Shown here: positions 53,465 through 62,069 of the stretch, one piece after another
How the letters are laid out: the number at the start of each line of letters is the position of its first letter
How positions within the stretch are numbered: position 1 is the stretch's first letter
Assembly: GCF_002234915.1 (NCBI RefSeq)
Contig: NZ_NEWD01000016.1
Span: 70-64,069 of the forward strand
Direction of reading: 5' to 3'
Origin: Bifidobacterium vansinderenii
GTDB taxonomy: Bacteria; Actinomycetota; Actinomycetes; Actinomycetales; Bifidobacteriaceae
DNA: 64,000 bases
Notes under the pieces: generated by a model
The model's input: the letters and a program-made list of their open reading frames with translations, nothing else
The model's database searches: none
Told to the model about the DNA's origin: nothing
Translations under genes and position numbers: made by a program

Positions 53465-54340
53465 TTACTTGAGGCCGCTGAGGAGGTGCACGTCACGCAT
53501 GATGCGCTGCTCCTCCGGGCTGATGGTGGTCGGGTCCTGGTTCGCGTAGCGCTGCTTGAGGTCCGTGTCGATGGATGACCAATCCTCCGGAGTGACAGGC
53601 ATGCCATCGTCATACGGTGACTCGATACCGGTGCCGCGTTCACGCTCGAGTTTCCCGAGGACACGCTCCAGCTTCCCAGCGGCCCTCACACCGGCGCGCT
53701 TCGCACCATCCGGGTCGTCGATCACGTAACCCGTCACCTGACCATCGTCACGCACGTAGCCGCGCAGCTCCTCCACCGGGTCCGTCCTCCATTCCTCATC
53801 ACTCGCGAGCGTATCGAGGAGTTCGATGATGCGGCCGCGCGTAGCGAGGAGTTCCGCCGGCGGTTCCCGGTCATACCCGACGGGGCTGCCATCCAACGAG
53901 ATGTAGTTCTGAATCATGCGCGCGTATGACTGGTCACGCATCGTCCAATCAACCGCGTTCGCGGAGTCACGACCCAGCAGGCCCGCGATGGCATCACTCA
54001 CCCAGATGCACCGGTGCTCCGACCGCGACGCGCAATCCAACCCGTGGTAATCCCGACCAAGATCGCCGCCCGTCGCGGCCAGCAAATCATCCTCCACCTC
54101 ACCACGACCCATCGGACCGCCCGGCACCATGCCCGAACCGGAACCACCATCACCAGCGGAACCGGAACCGGAGGAACCAGCCACCGCGTCACCAGACTCA
54201 GCCTCCACCTCGGCAGCAACCCGCTCCTCGAACGCATCCATCGCATCCCCAAGGTCCGAGTAATGCTCCCCATACCTGCACGGCCGCACCGACGCGGTGC
54301 AACGCTTAGGACCCTCCGGAGTCAAATGATAACGAGCCAT
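53465..54340 (-). CDS. Unknown protein with Cys mini-domain
   Basis: A 291-residue protein starting MARYHLTPEGPKRCTASVRP behind GGAGGG. Residues 1-45 are the element's mini-domain (CRYGEHYSDLGDAMDAFEER). A Gly/Ser linker leads to a helical domain with LGRDYHGLDCASRSEHRCIW and EELRGYVRDDGQVTGYVIDD, and a C-terminal charged helix (KLERVLGKLERERGTG). Function unknown. A GGATATGC motif lies 47 bases upstream. Confidence 0.68.
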   Translation of the reverse strand: MARYHLTPEGPKRCTASVRPCRYGEHYSDLGDAMDAFEERVAAEVEAESGDAVAGSSGSGSAGDGGSGSGMVPGGPMGRGEVEDDLLAATGGDLGRDYHGLDCASRSEHRCIWVSDAIAGLLGRDSANAVDWTMRDQSYARMIQNYISLDGSPVGYDREPPAELLATRGRIIELLDTLASDEEWRTDPVEELRGYVRDDGQVTGYVIDDPDGAKRAGVRAAGKLERVLGKLERERGTGIESPYDDGMPVTPEDWSSIDTDLKQRYANQDPTTISPEEQRIMRDVHLLSGLK

Positions 54341-54386
54341 GACACGAACCCTCCAAACACAACAGGGCAACAAGCAATCGCAAGAG

Positions 54387-54394
54387 GCATATCC
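54387..54394 (-). promoter_or_regulatory. GGATATGC promoter-like motif
   Basis: Minus-strand GGATATGC, 47 bases before the gene start at 54340, with GTTGCTTGTG about 16 bases further up. Confidence 0.45.
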
Positions 54395-54456
54395 AAACCC
54401 CGCACAAGCAACGCACCATCACCGGCAAGAAGAAAAAGAAGGGGAAACAAGAAGCA

Positions 54457-54715
54457 ACGCGGGTGGTCCGGGATTATCCATACTCACGCGCTCGCTGACG
54501 CGCACCATCCAAAGCCGACGAACCGCGGCCGGGGCCAGTCACCGACCGGCAGAAGAACAACCGGAAAACGAACGCGGGTGGTCCGGGACTTCTTACCCAG
54601 TCGCTCGCTGGATTCGCACCGCTGCCGGGACCAGTCACCGGTGACGGATGAAGAGAACAGAAAAACGAACGCGGGTGGTCCGGGATTTTCTTCGTTGATC
54701 CCGGCCCACCCGCGT
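54457..54715. repeat. Tandem repeat units with 19-bp copies 24-27
   Basis: Copies start at 54457, 54572 and 54669 (all plus sense), with an inverted variant at 54697-54715. The intervals (115 and 97 bp) share CGCTCGCTG, CGCACC, CCAGTCACCG and a purine tract before the next copy. The last two copies form a paired hairpin. This is tandem growth of the repeat within one gap; no gene lies in 54341-54860. Confidence 0.78.
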
Positions 54716-54860
54716 TACGTCCCTGTGGTCTTCTCCTTGCGCGTTGCCCTGCTTGTTGCTTGTGTGGAAACGGCTGCGGGGCCGTTCCGGGGTTTCGTCC
54801 CCTGCCCGGCCCCGCTTGTTTCGTGGTGCCGTTCCGGCCGTTACCGGCCGGTGGTTCGTG

Positions 54861-57800
54861 TTACTTCGTGCTGCTGCTTGTGGTGGTGTTGCTGGTGTCG
54901 AGGGCCTTCATGGCACGTACCGTGATGAGCGTGGCGATGCTGACGGCCGCGAGGATGATGAGCGTGATGATGCTTCCGGTTTGCGCAAGTTCGCTGAGGC
55001 CGGGGTTCTGGCCCTCGGGGATGTTCGTGATAGCGTTGCCCTTCGCAGCGTCGGCCCCGGTGATGGTCACCTTCGCGTCGTCCGTGATGGTGATGGTGTG
55101 CGTGGCGGTGCTGAGCTTGTAGCCGTTGGGGGCCTTCGTCTCCGTGAGGTAGTAGGTGGAGCCGTTCGTGATGCCGCTGCTGACCTTCAGGTAGCCGGCC
55201 CGGTCGTCCTCGTCATTCGCTCCGTTATCCACGACGGTCATCGGCTTGCCGGTGGAGTCGCGGAGTTCCCATTCACTGTTCTCGAGCACCGTGCCGGTGT
55301 CGCTGCCGATCTTCGACCAGGTGATGCTGGGCTTCGGTGCCGGCGGCGTCGTGTAGTTGCCGACGAGGAGTGACGCGCTCCCGTAGAAGTAGTGCACGGA
55401 CGCGGAGTCGGACGCGCTCTTGATGGTGATGCCGTCGAACCCGTAGCTGTCGCGTGCCATCTGGAACACGACGGGCGTGGAGTCGAGGATGTAGCCCGTT
55501 GGGGCTTTCGTCTCCACGAGCTTGTACCAGCCGTACTCGAGCTTCGCTACGCTTATCCAGCCTTCCTGCGGGTCACCGTCACTCGCCCCGTTATCCACGA
55601 TGTGCGTGGTCTTGCCGGTGGCGGTGCCGTTCTCGTCCGTGGGGGTGAGGTCCCACTCGGTTCCCTTGAGCGGGTTCGGGCAGCGCATGGAGTCGCACTG
55701 GTCCATCGTGGTGCCGTCGGCCTTGACGATGGTGAGCGTCGCGAGTGGCCGCTCCACGTCGCGGACCTGGATGACGGACCCGGCGATGACCGCGTTGCCA
55801 CCGACCTCCCTGAAGTCGTCGGGTATCGCGGTGGTGGTGCCGTCCGCGCACTTCATGTAGAAGTAGTTCGGCACGTTGCTGAGCGCGTAACCGTCAGGTG
55901 CGGTGGTTTCCGTGACGCGGTACGCGACCCCGCAGTCGATCTGGCCGATGACCGCGTAGCCGTCGCTGCCGGTGGTGAGGTCCTTGTTCTTCGTGTCCTC
56001 GTTCCACTTCGTCCCGTCGTACTTGTCAACGCGGAACACGGCTCCCTTCAGCTTCGTGTAGCCGCCCGCGTCGGTCTTCAGAACCTTCACGGAGCGTGCG
56101 TCGATCGTGCCGGCCGCGTGGATTATCGTCAGGTCGTTCGTGGTGGACCCGTCCGTGACACCGGTGGCCTGTGTGGTGCTGTCCGTCTTGAACTCGTTCC
56201 TCAGGCCGGGGATGCTGGAGTCCGGGCTGTTGAACCGGTACCTGTACTGGATGAGCACGTAACGGCCGTCGGGAATGTTCTTGAACTTGATGGTGCCCGT
56301 GGCGGAGTCCCAATCCACGTAATCCGAGCAGCGTTTCGGGATGGACTGGTTGCCCTGCGCGTCACGGACCCCGGACCCGCATAGCTCCTGCCAGGATCCG
56401 CTGCCACCCCCCATTGCCGCGTAGGTGGTGATGGTCACACCACCATTGCCGCTGTAGTCGGTCGGCTGGTCGAGGCCGAGGAGCGCGACCGCTGCGTTCG
56501 CGGGCAGGTTCGTGAGCTTGTCCGTGATGGTGACGGGCTTGCCGCCGTTCAGCTGGAACCCCATGCTGTTGTAGTTGATCGTGTAGGTGGAGTCCGTCCC
56601 GTTCTCGCTCGCGTTCCCGTAGCCGCCGCTCTTCTTGCTCACGGTGCAGACCGTGTAGTTCTTCTCCCCGCTCTTCGCGGTGTGCGTGTACGCGCCGTCG
56701 AGGTACTTGCCGGCCACCGCGTCATCCACGCTGGCCGCGATGTTGCTCGTGACCGTGTTCTCCACGGGGACCGTGGCGCAGTAGCGGCCCTGAGCGTTCG
56801 TGCTCGGCTTCCCGTTGGCAGCGACGTAGGCCGGGTCAATCGCGGTCGGTGCGATGGCCAGGTACCCCTTCCTCGCTGCCTTGTCGATGATGATGTCGAA
56901 CGTGCGCTCACCCGTCCTGACGAGCTTCGCACTGGACCCGCTGGTGTTGACGGTCTGGTCACCGACCTTCTCCATGTCGGAGAAGGAACCTATGGTCACG
57001 AGGCCGTTAGGCCGGAGCGCGAACACATCGTAGGTCTTGTTCCAGTCGAACGTGTCGGCCGTCACGGCACCATCCTTGTACTCGTCGGGGTTCGTGTACT
57101 GCACGATGACATCGCTGACGCCCTCGGGCAGGGTCTCGTGGAGCACGAGGGTCTTGCCCGCGTCACCGCTGGAGCCGCTGAGGGACCAGCCGATGTGCCA
57201 CTCGAACTCCGACTGGTACTGGCCGTTCGAGTCCACGTAACCGGAACCCGTCACCGCGTTCTTCTTCAGGGACTCGACGTCGTAATCCACACCGATGCAC
57301 TTCGAGTCGAGCCTCGTGCCGTCGCTGCCCGTCGTGGTAGCGCAGTTACGGCCACCCACCATGGGGTCGCCCTCCTCGGCACCGGCGGTCGTGTAGTACT
57401 TGAACATGAAGGATGCGCCGGCCGGCAGCGCGTCGTTCACCGTCACCTGACCATGGTCGATCAGGTTCGGGTACACGGTCTGGCCCGTGTCATAATCCAT
57501 GGAGCCGCATTCCTTCGCGCCCTCGGTCGGGTAGGAGTCATCACGCTTGTTGTACGCGTTGCCATAAGCATTCGTGCACTTCGTGGTCCACGTAACATCG
57601 TTCAGGCCGCTGGCCTTCTTCACCGCGTCCACTATCTCCTGCGTCTGCTTGATGGTGAACCAGGTCCCGATGCCCTCCTCGGTGATGCCCCAACCAGCCT
57701 GAGCGGGGCCGTCACCCTCGTTCGTCACCGTCACATCCCAGGAGATCTGCACGGAGCAGTTCCTGTCACCGTAAGCGCATTCCCTGCCGGTCTGCCGGTC

Positions 57801-58985
57801 AACGTACCTCGTGTCGTGCGTGTCCTGTGCCTTCTGGATCTTCAGCTGGTCCTTCTTCCCGTAGAACGGGTTCGGCTGCTCCGCACGAGCCGCGTAGGCA
57901 TACGCGACGTGCTGGTAGCCGTTCGAGTAGGTCTGCCAGTTCTGCGCGGCACCATCCCCCGTGGTCCAGCCCATCGAGTCATAGAGCACCGCGGCGTTGT
58001 AGAGATTCTCAACGTTGTTCGCAAGCTCCGTCGAATCCGTGGACGTGGTGACCGTCACCGTCATGGACTGGTTCGCGTATAGCGTGAACGCGTTGCCCCA
58101 GTTGCCACCGAAGAATCCCGACTGGTCCAGCGCGTCCCACGTGCTCGTGCCGCTGCGCGGGCAGTCGAACAAGCCTGTCGTGGAGTAATCCACCTTCGCG
58201 TCGATGGACTGGATGCGGCAATCAGCGAGGTACGCGTTCTTCAGCGGCACGTCGCTCGTGTTCGTCACCTTCACCTGCCATTGGAACTGGTTACGGTTCC
58301 TGCTCGTGTCCTGCTTCGGGTAGCCCTGCGTGGTGAGCGCGCTCTTCTCGATCTTCACGGACGGGCGCTTCACCGTGATGGCCTGCGTGGCACCGTCACC
58401 GAACTGGACCGACTGGTCCGCGCCGGTCGGGAACACTGCATCAGTCTGCGCGTTGAACCAGACGTGACCATCCACGAGGTCCGTCTGCGCGTTCTCCGAA
58501 ACCGCGGAGTCCGTGAACGTAAGCGTCAGGTACTCCGTTTTCGAAGCGACGTCATACCCATTGAAATCGAACGAGGCCCACTTATCCGCACCGTGGTACA
58601 CGGAACCCGACGACGGGACCGAAGCCGAACCACCACCATCGAAGTGGAACCGCATACCCTTCACCGGGATACGCACCACCGGGTTCCCCTCCGTCAGCGT
58701 GCCCTTCGGGATCTTGAACCCCACATTGAAACGCACACCCTCATACACCGTGATGGAATGAGCATCCTCGGTAAGGTCAACCCAATCACCCTCACTGCCC
58801 TTCTTCCCGTCAGGCAGGTACTGGGCCTGGAGCGACTCCACGAAACCCGAACCATCCACCGGCGCAGCCGCGCTCGACGCGCCAGCCGCGAGAACGGTAC
58901 CCAAACCGACCGCAACCACCAGCGCGAGGAACGCGGCCACCAGCCACGAACCCCGCCCGCGCGCGGCCCCAACCAACCTACTCAT
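54861..58985 (-). CDS. Large SpaA-type surface adhesin/pilin with LAQTG sorting signal
   Basis: A 1,374-residue secreted protein. Signal SWLVAAFLALVVAVGLGTVL ends at ASSAAA. A long N-terminal region of Ig-like/adhesin domains is followed by three SpaA/Cna-B domains. The first (about residues 960-1045) has the E-box YRVTETTAPDGYAL. The second (1080-1160) has YKLVETKAPTGYIL, the third (1215-1285) YYLTETKAPNGYKL. LAQTG near 1332, a hydrophobic helix and a short tail form the cell-wall sorting signal. Lys/Asn isopeptide bonds are expected. Likely a pilus tip or major surface adhesin, attached by the class C sortase encoded upstream at the window end. Confidence 0.9.
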   Translation of the reverse strand: MSRLVGAARGRGSWLVAAFLALVVAVGLGTVLAAGASSAAAPVDGSGFVESLQAQYLPDGKKGSEGDWVDLTEDAHSITVYEGVRFNVGFKIPKGTLTEGNPVVRIPVKGMRFHFDGGGSASVPSSGSVYHGADKWASFDFNGYDVASKTEYLTLTFTDSAVSENAQTDLVDGHVWFNAQTDAVFPTGADQSVQFGDGATQAITVKRPSVKIEKSALTTQGYPKQDTSRNRNQFQWQVKVTNTSDVPLKNAYLADCRIQSIDAKVDYSTTGLFDCPRSGTSTWDALDQSGFFGGNWGNAFTLYANQSMTVTVTTSTDSTELANNVENLYNAAVLYDSMGWTTGDGAAQNWQTYSNGYQHVAYAYAARAEQPNPFYGKKDQLKIQKAQDTHDTRYVDRQTGRECAYGDRNCSVQISWDVTVTNEGDGPAQAGWGITEEGIGTWFTIKQTQEIVDAVKKASGLNDVTWTTKCTNAYGNAYNKRDDSYPTEGAKECGSMDYDTGQTVYPNLIDHGQVTVNDALPAGASFMFKYYTTAGAEEGDPMVGGRNCATTTGSDGTRLDSKCIGVDYDVESLKKNAVTGSGYVDSNGQYQSEFEWHIGWSLSGSSGDAGKTLVLHETLPEGVSDVIVQYTNPDEYKDGAVTADTFDWNKTYDVFALRPNGLVTIGSFSDMEKVGDQTVNTSGSSAKLVRTGERTFDIIIDKAARKGYLAIAPTAIDPAYVAANGKPSTNAQGRYCATVPVENTVTSNIAASVDDAVAGKYLDGAYTHTAKSGEKNYTVCTVSKKSGGYGNASENGTDSTYTINYNSMGFQLNGGKPVTITDKLTNLPANAAVALLGLDQPTDYSGNGGVTITTYAAMGGGSGSWQELCGSGVRDAQGNQSIPKRCSDYVDWDSATGTIKFKNIPDGRYVLIQYRYRFNSPDSSIPGLRNEFKTDSTTQATGVTDGSTTNDLTIIHAAGTIDARSVKVLKTDAGGYTKLKGAVFRVDKYDGTKWNEDTKNKDLTTGSDGYAVIGQIDCGVAYRVTETTAPDGYALSNVPNYFYMKCADGTTTAIPDDFREVGGNAVIAGSVIQVRDVERPLATLTIVKADGTTMDQCDSMRCPNPLKGTEWDLTPTDENGTATGKTTHIVDNGASDGDPQEGWISVAKLEYGWYKLVETKAPTGYILDSTPVVFQMARDSYGFDGITIKSASDSASVHYFYGSASLLVGNYTTPPAPKPSITWSKIGSDTGTVLENSEWELRDSTGKPMTVVDNGANDEDDRAGYLKVSSGITNGSTYYLTETKAPNGYKLSTATHTITITDDAKVTITGADAAKGNAITNIPEGQNPGLSELAQTGSIITLIILAAVSIATLITVRAMKALDTSNTTTSSSTK

Positions 58986-59065
58986 AACAACAAACCCCAA
59001 TCCCGACCGAAGTCGAATACGAATACGCATAACCCGGCCGCTTGCTGAAACCATTACCGGAACCC

Positions 59066-59117
59066 GCATATCCACGCACCACCGGCACCGAGCAAAAACA
59101 AGGAACACCACATATCC
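59066..59117 (-). promoter_or_regulatory. Doubled GGATATG promoter-like motif
   Basis: GGATATGC (minus strand, 59073-59066) and GTGGATATGT (about 59117-59108) lie 81 and 125 bases before the adhesin start. Confidence 0.45.
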
Positions 59118-59294
59118 ACACAAGCCCGGCGACCCGCCCCGCGGGAACCACAGGCATCCAACCGGCAAAACCACAAGGCACAAACAAGTGCACACGCACG
59201 GCAAAGAAAAGAACAAGAGCAAAGACACGCGCACACTCAAGAAGCAGAAGGAACGCGACGACCCATAAAAAGGAGAAGAAAGAACAAAACACGA

Positions 59295-59313
59295 GCGCGG
59301 GTGGTCCGGGATT
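59295..59313 (+). repeat. 19-bp repeat copy 28, left half of split hairpin
   Basis: An exact copy. Its inverted partner is at 63351-63369, on the other side of the inserted transposon. Without the transposon and one 8-bp duplicate, the two halves would form a normal paired hairpin. Confidence 0.85.
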
Positions 59314-59385
59314 TAATTAGGGTCTGTTAGACCAACGTGTTGGTTTTGATTTGCAAAGTAGCTACATAGTGCTTACAATGGGGCT

Positions 59386-60411
59386 ATGGGTAGGCATAGC
59401 GGGGCAGCAAAACTGGTCAGCGGGGTTCGGGACGGCCTCGCGCTGCTGGATGACGACGAGCGCCGCCGGGCGATTGAGGCCCTTCGTTCCATCGTGTACG
59501 AGGACATGTTCGGCACGGGTTCCCAGGAGCTGCCCTCCAGCGCTTGCACGCGCTGCGGTTCGATAGCGGTCCAGAAGTACGGCAGGACCCCAGCCGGAAA
59601 ACAGCGCTGGTACTGCAAGGACTGCAAGCGCACGTTCACCGCGACCACGGGCCGGGTCCTCGGCATGTCCAAGCTGCCGGACGACGTGTGGATGCGGTTC
59701 ATCGAGTCGTTCATCAGCCGGGATTCTCTGCGAGACTGCGCTGACAAGTGCGGGGTATGCCTGCGCACCGCATGGTTCATGCGCCACCGCGTCATGGAGT
59801 GCATCAAGCGGTACAACCCCGCGTTCAACACCGGGGCCGGCGACCGTGTGGAGATTGACGAGACGTACTTCCGCGACAGCTACAAGGGGTACGGGCACGC
59901 GAACTCGAAACTCACGATGCCCCGCCCGGCGCGGACGAGCGGCAAGAAGGCCTCGAAACGCGGCCTGAGCAAGGAGCAGGTGTGCGTCGTCACCGGCATC
60001 GATGACAAGGGCGCGTCGTTCCTCGTGGTCGCGGGGCGCGGGCTGCTCGGCAAGGCGCGCGCCCTCCGCGCGCTCACCGGTCGAATCGGTGCCGGAGCGC
60101 TCGTGGTCACCGACAAGGCCGGCTCGTACCCCGCCGTGCTCAAGCGGCTCGGGGCCGAGTTGAAGCAGACCGACGCGACGGAGCACGGCATCAACCGGGT
60201 CAACTCCCTGCACGCCCGGCTCAAGGACTTCATGAAGCCGTTCAAGGGCGTATCCACGAAGCACCTCCAGTCCTACCTCTCGTGGTTCCAATGGACTGAG
60301 GTATTCAAGAGCAGGCCCACCGAACAGCAGCGCACGATGGGCCGTCAGGTCAGGGGCGGCACGTACCGGCGCACCCGCAGTGCCTACATCAACATGCCCA
60401 TGCCCATCTGA
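59386..60411 (+). CDS. IS1595-family (ISXO2-like) transposase
   Basis: A 341-residue protein. The N-terminal zinc ribbon is CTRCGSIAVQKYGRTPAGKQ, then WYCKDCKRTF. The DDE-type core shows VEIDETYFRDSYKG (first Asp), LVVTDKAGSYPAVL (second Asp), and a C-terminal HGINRVNSLHARLKDFMKPF segment (HxxN with nearby acid) as in the IS1595/ISXO2 group, followed by YLSWFQWTEVF. It recognises the 32-bp ends and makes 8-bp duplications, consistent with what is seen. Confidence 0.93.
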   Translation: MGRHSGAAKLVSGVRDGLALLDDDERRRAIEALRSIVYEDMFGTGSQELPSSACTRCGSIAVQKYGRTPAGKQRWYCKDCKRTFTATTGRVLGMSKLPDDVWMRFIESFISRDSLRDCADKCGVCLRTAWFMRHRVMECIKRYNPAFNTGAGDRVEIDETYFRDSYKGYGHANSKLTMPRPARTSGKKASKRGLSKEQVCVVTGIDDKGASFLVVAGRGLLGKARALRALTGRIGAGALVVTDKAGSYPAVLKRLGAELKQTDATEHGINRVNSLHARLKDFMKPFKGVSTKHLQSYLSWFQWTEVFKSRPTEQQRTMGRQVRGGTYRRTRSAYINMPMPI

Positions 60412-60528
60412 CCCATCGTTTGGTTACCCGCGTTTTCTTAGATATGCGCACTCCAGTTGGTAGCATGACCAGCATCATCCAACCGTATGTACTACGATGT
60501 AGCTACCACACGATTGGAGGACAACCCT

Positions 60529-60717
60529 ATGAGCGTGCCGACCACCACCATGAGAATCGACCCAGAGTTGAAGGACGAGGCCAACAAGGTGCTTGGAGAA
60601 CTCGGTCTGAGCCTGTCCGGGGCCGTCACCATCTTCCTCAAGGCCGTCGTGCGCGAACAGGGACTGCCCATCGACATGAGCATCAAGCCGGACAAGACCG
60701 ACGAGAGCAACCGATAG
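60529..60717 (+). CDS. RelB/DinJ-family antitoxin without toxin
   Basis: A 62-residue protein starting MSVPTTTMRIDPELKDEANK, behind GGAGGACAA. The ribbon-helix-helix TTMRIDPELKDEANKVLGEL is typical of RelB/DinJ. No RelE/YafQ-type toxin gene follows; the next 100 bases contain a run of eight G and then the methylase gene. It may regulate the passenger operon or counter a toxin encoded elsewhere. Confidence 0.82.
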   Translation: MSVPTTTMRIDPELKDEANKVLGELGLSLSGAVTIFLKAVVREQGLPIDMSIKPDKTDESNR

Positions 60718-60824
60718 AAGGAGTAGGCTCCCCATGATGATAAGCAAGCGGGGGGGGCAAGCGATAACGGCCTGCTGACCCCGATCAGAAAGCCCATCAC
60801 TATCACCAAAGAAGGTGATAAGTG

Positions 60825-62069
60825 ATGTCTGGGAAAAGCGTACTTAGCGCTGCGGCAAAGGCCAAGAAGGATGAGTTCTACACGCAGCTCAGCGACATCG
60901 AGAATGAAATGCGACACTATCGTGCACACTTCAAAGGCAAGACGGTATTCTGCAACTGCGACGATCCGTTCGAGAGCAACTTCTTCAAGTACTTCGTGCT
61001 GAACTTCAACAAACTCAAGCTGAAGAAGCTCATTGCGACATGTTATGACGGTTCACCGATAGCCAATCGGCAGTTGTCTCTATTTGACGTTCTCAAACTT
61101 GATACGGCTCAGGATGAGGGGGAACGGGGCAAGCCTTACAAGGCCGTGGTTACCACGGTTCACGATACCACCGGTAACGGTGGTATTGACATGCTGGACG
61201 TGAAGAATCTATTCAAGGACGGGGAGAACCAGCTCACTGAGCTTGAGGGGAATGGTGACTTCCGTTCGAAGGAATGTGTGGCTCTGCTGGATGAGGCTGA
61301 CATCGTGGTGACTAATCCACCATTCTCCTTGTTCCGCGAGTATGTGGCTCAGCTCATGGAGCATGACAAAAAGTTCATCATAATCGGTAGTAAGAACGCT
61401 ATTACGTACAAGGAAATCTTCCCGTACATCATGAATGGAGGGCTATGGCTCGGGTACGGATTCGCTAACGGCAATTCGTACTTCAAGATTCCCCCGCAAA
61501 ATGCGCGCGCTTTCGCTAATGGGGTGTATGACCCGGAAAAAGGCCTTGTCCATTTCCGAAATGTCACATGGTTCACGAATTTGGACATCGGTAAGCGTCA
61601 CGAAGAGATGATTCTCGTCCGGAAATATGCTGGGCACGAGTCGGATTACCCAAAGTATGACAACTATGACGCTATCGAGGTGAGCAAGACAGCTGACATT
61701 CCGGAGGATTATGCCGGGCTGATGGGTGTTCCAATCACGTTCCTTGATAGGTACAGTCCTGACCAATTTGACATCGTTGGTATCGCTAAGGCCGGTGCTG
61801 GTGACATGTCCCTCCGCACGAAGGTATATCCCCGGCAGATTCAAATCAGCAAGATGGGTAAGGAGTCGTTAGTAACGAAGCTGAATGATGGCCCGGCGTT
61901 GAAGGTGAGGGAAGCTCCGGAGGATAGTACCTACTACCGCATCGACGATGACATATTTGTGCAGGTCTATGCACGTATTCTCATTCGAAACAAGCATCCG
62001 CAGGGCGTTTTTGACTGTTTCCCCCTCAACCCGGATGAGACCGACAAAGGAGCATTGAATGCAGATTGA
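60825..62069 (+). CDS. EcoRI-type adenine-specific DNA methyltransferase
   Basis: A 414-residue enzyme starting MSGKSVLSAAAKAKKDEFYT. KKDEFYTQLSDIENEMRHY, then VFCNCDDPFESNFFKYFVLN and ADIVVTNPPFSLFREYV (catalytic NPPF), are the signature blocks of the EcoRI-methylase-like family, often found beside restriction-like genes. Its 3' end overlaps the next gene by 11 bases, so both are made together. Target site unknown. It should protect DNA against the partner. Confidence 0.9.
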   Translation: MSGKSVLSAAAKAKKDEFYTQLSDIENEMRHYRAHFKGKTVFCNCDDPFESNFFKYFVLNFNKLKLKKLIATCYDGSPIANRQLSLFDVLKLDTAQDEGERGKPYKAVVTTVHDTTGNGGIDMLDVKNLFKDGENQLTELEGNGDFRSKECVALLDEADIVVTNPPFSLFREYVAQLMEHDKKFIIIGSKNAITYKEIFPYIMNGGLWLGYGFANGNSYFKIPPQNARAFANGVYDPEKGLVHFRNVTWFTNLDIGKRHEEMILVRKYAGHESDYPKYDNYDAIEVSKTADIPEDYAGLMGVPITFLDRYSPDQFDIVGIAKAGAGDMSLRTKVYPRQIQISKMGKESLVTKLNDGPALKVREAPEDSTYYRIDDDIFVQVYARILIRNKHPQGVFDCFPLNPDETDKGALNAD

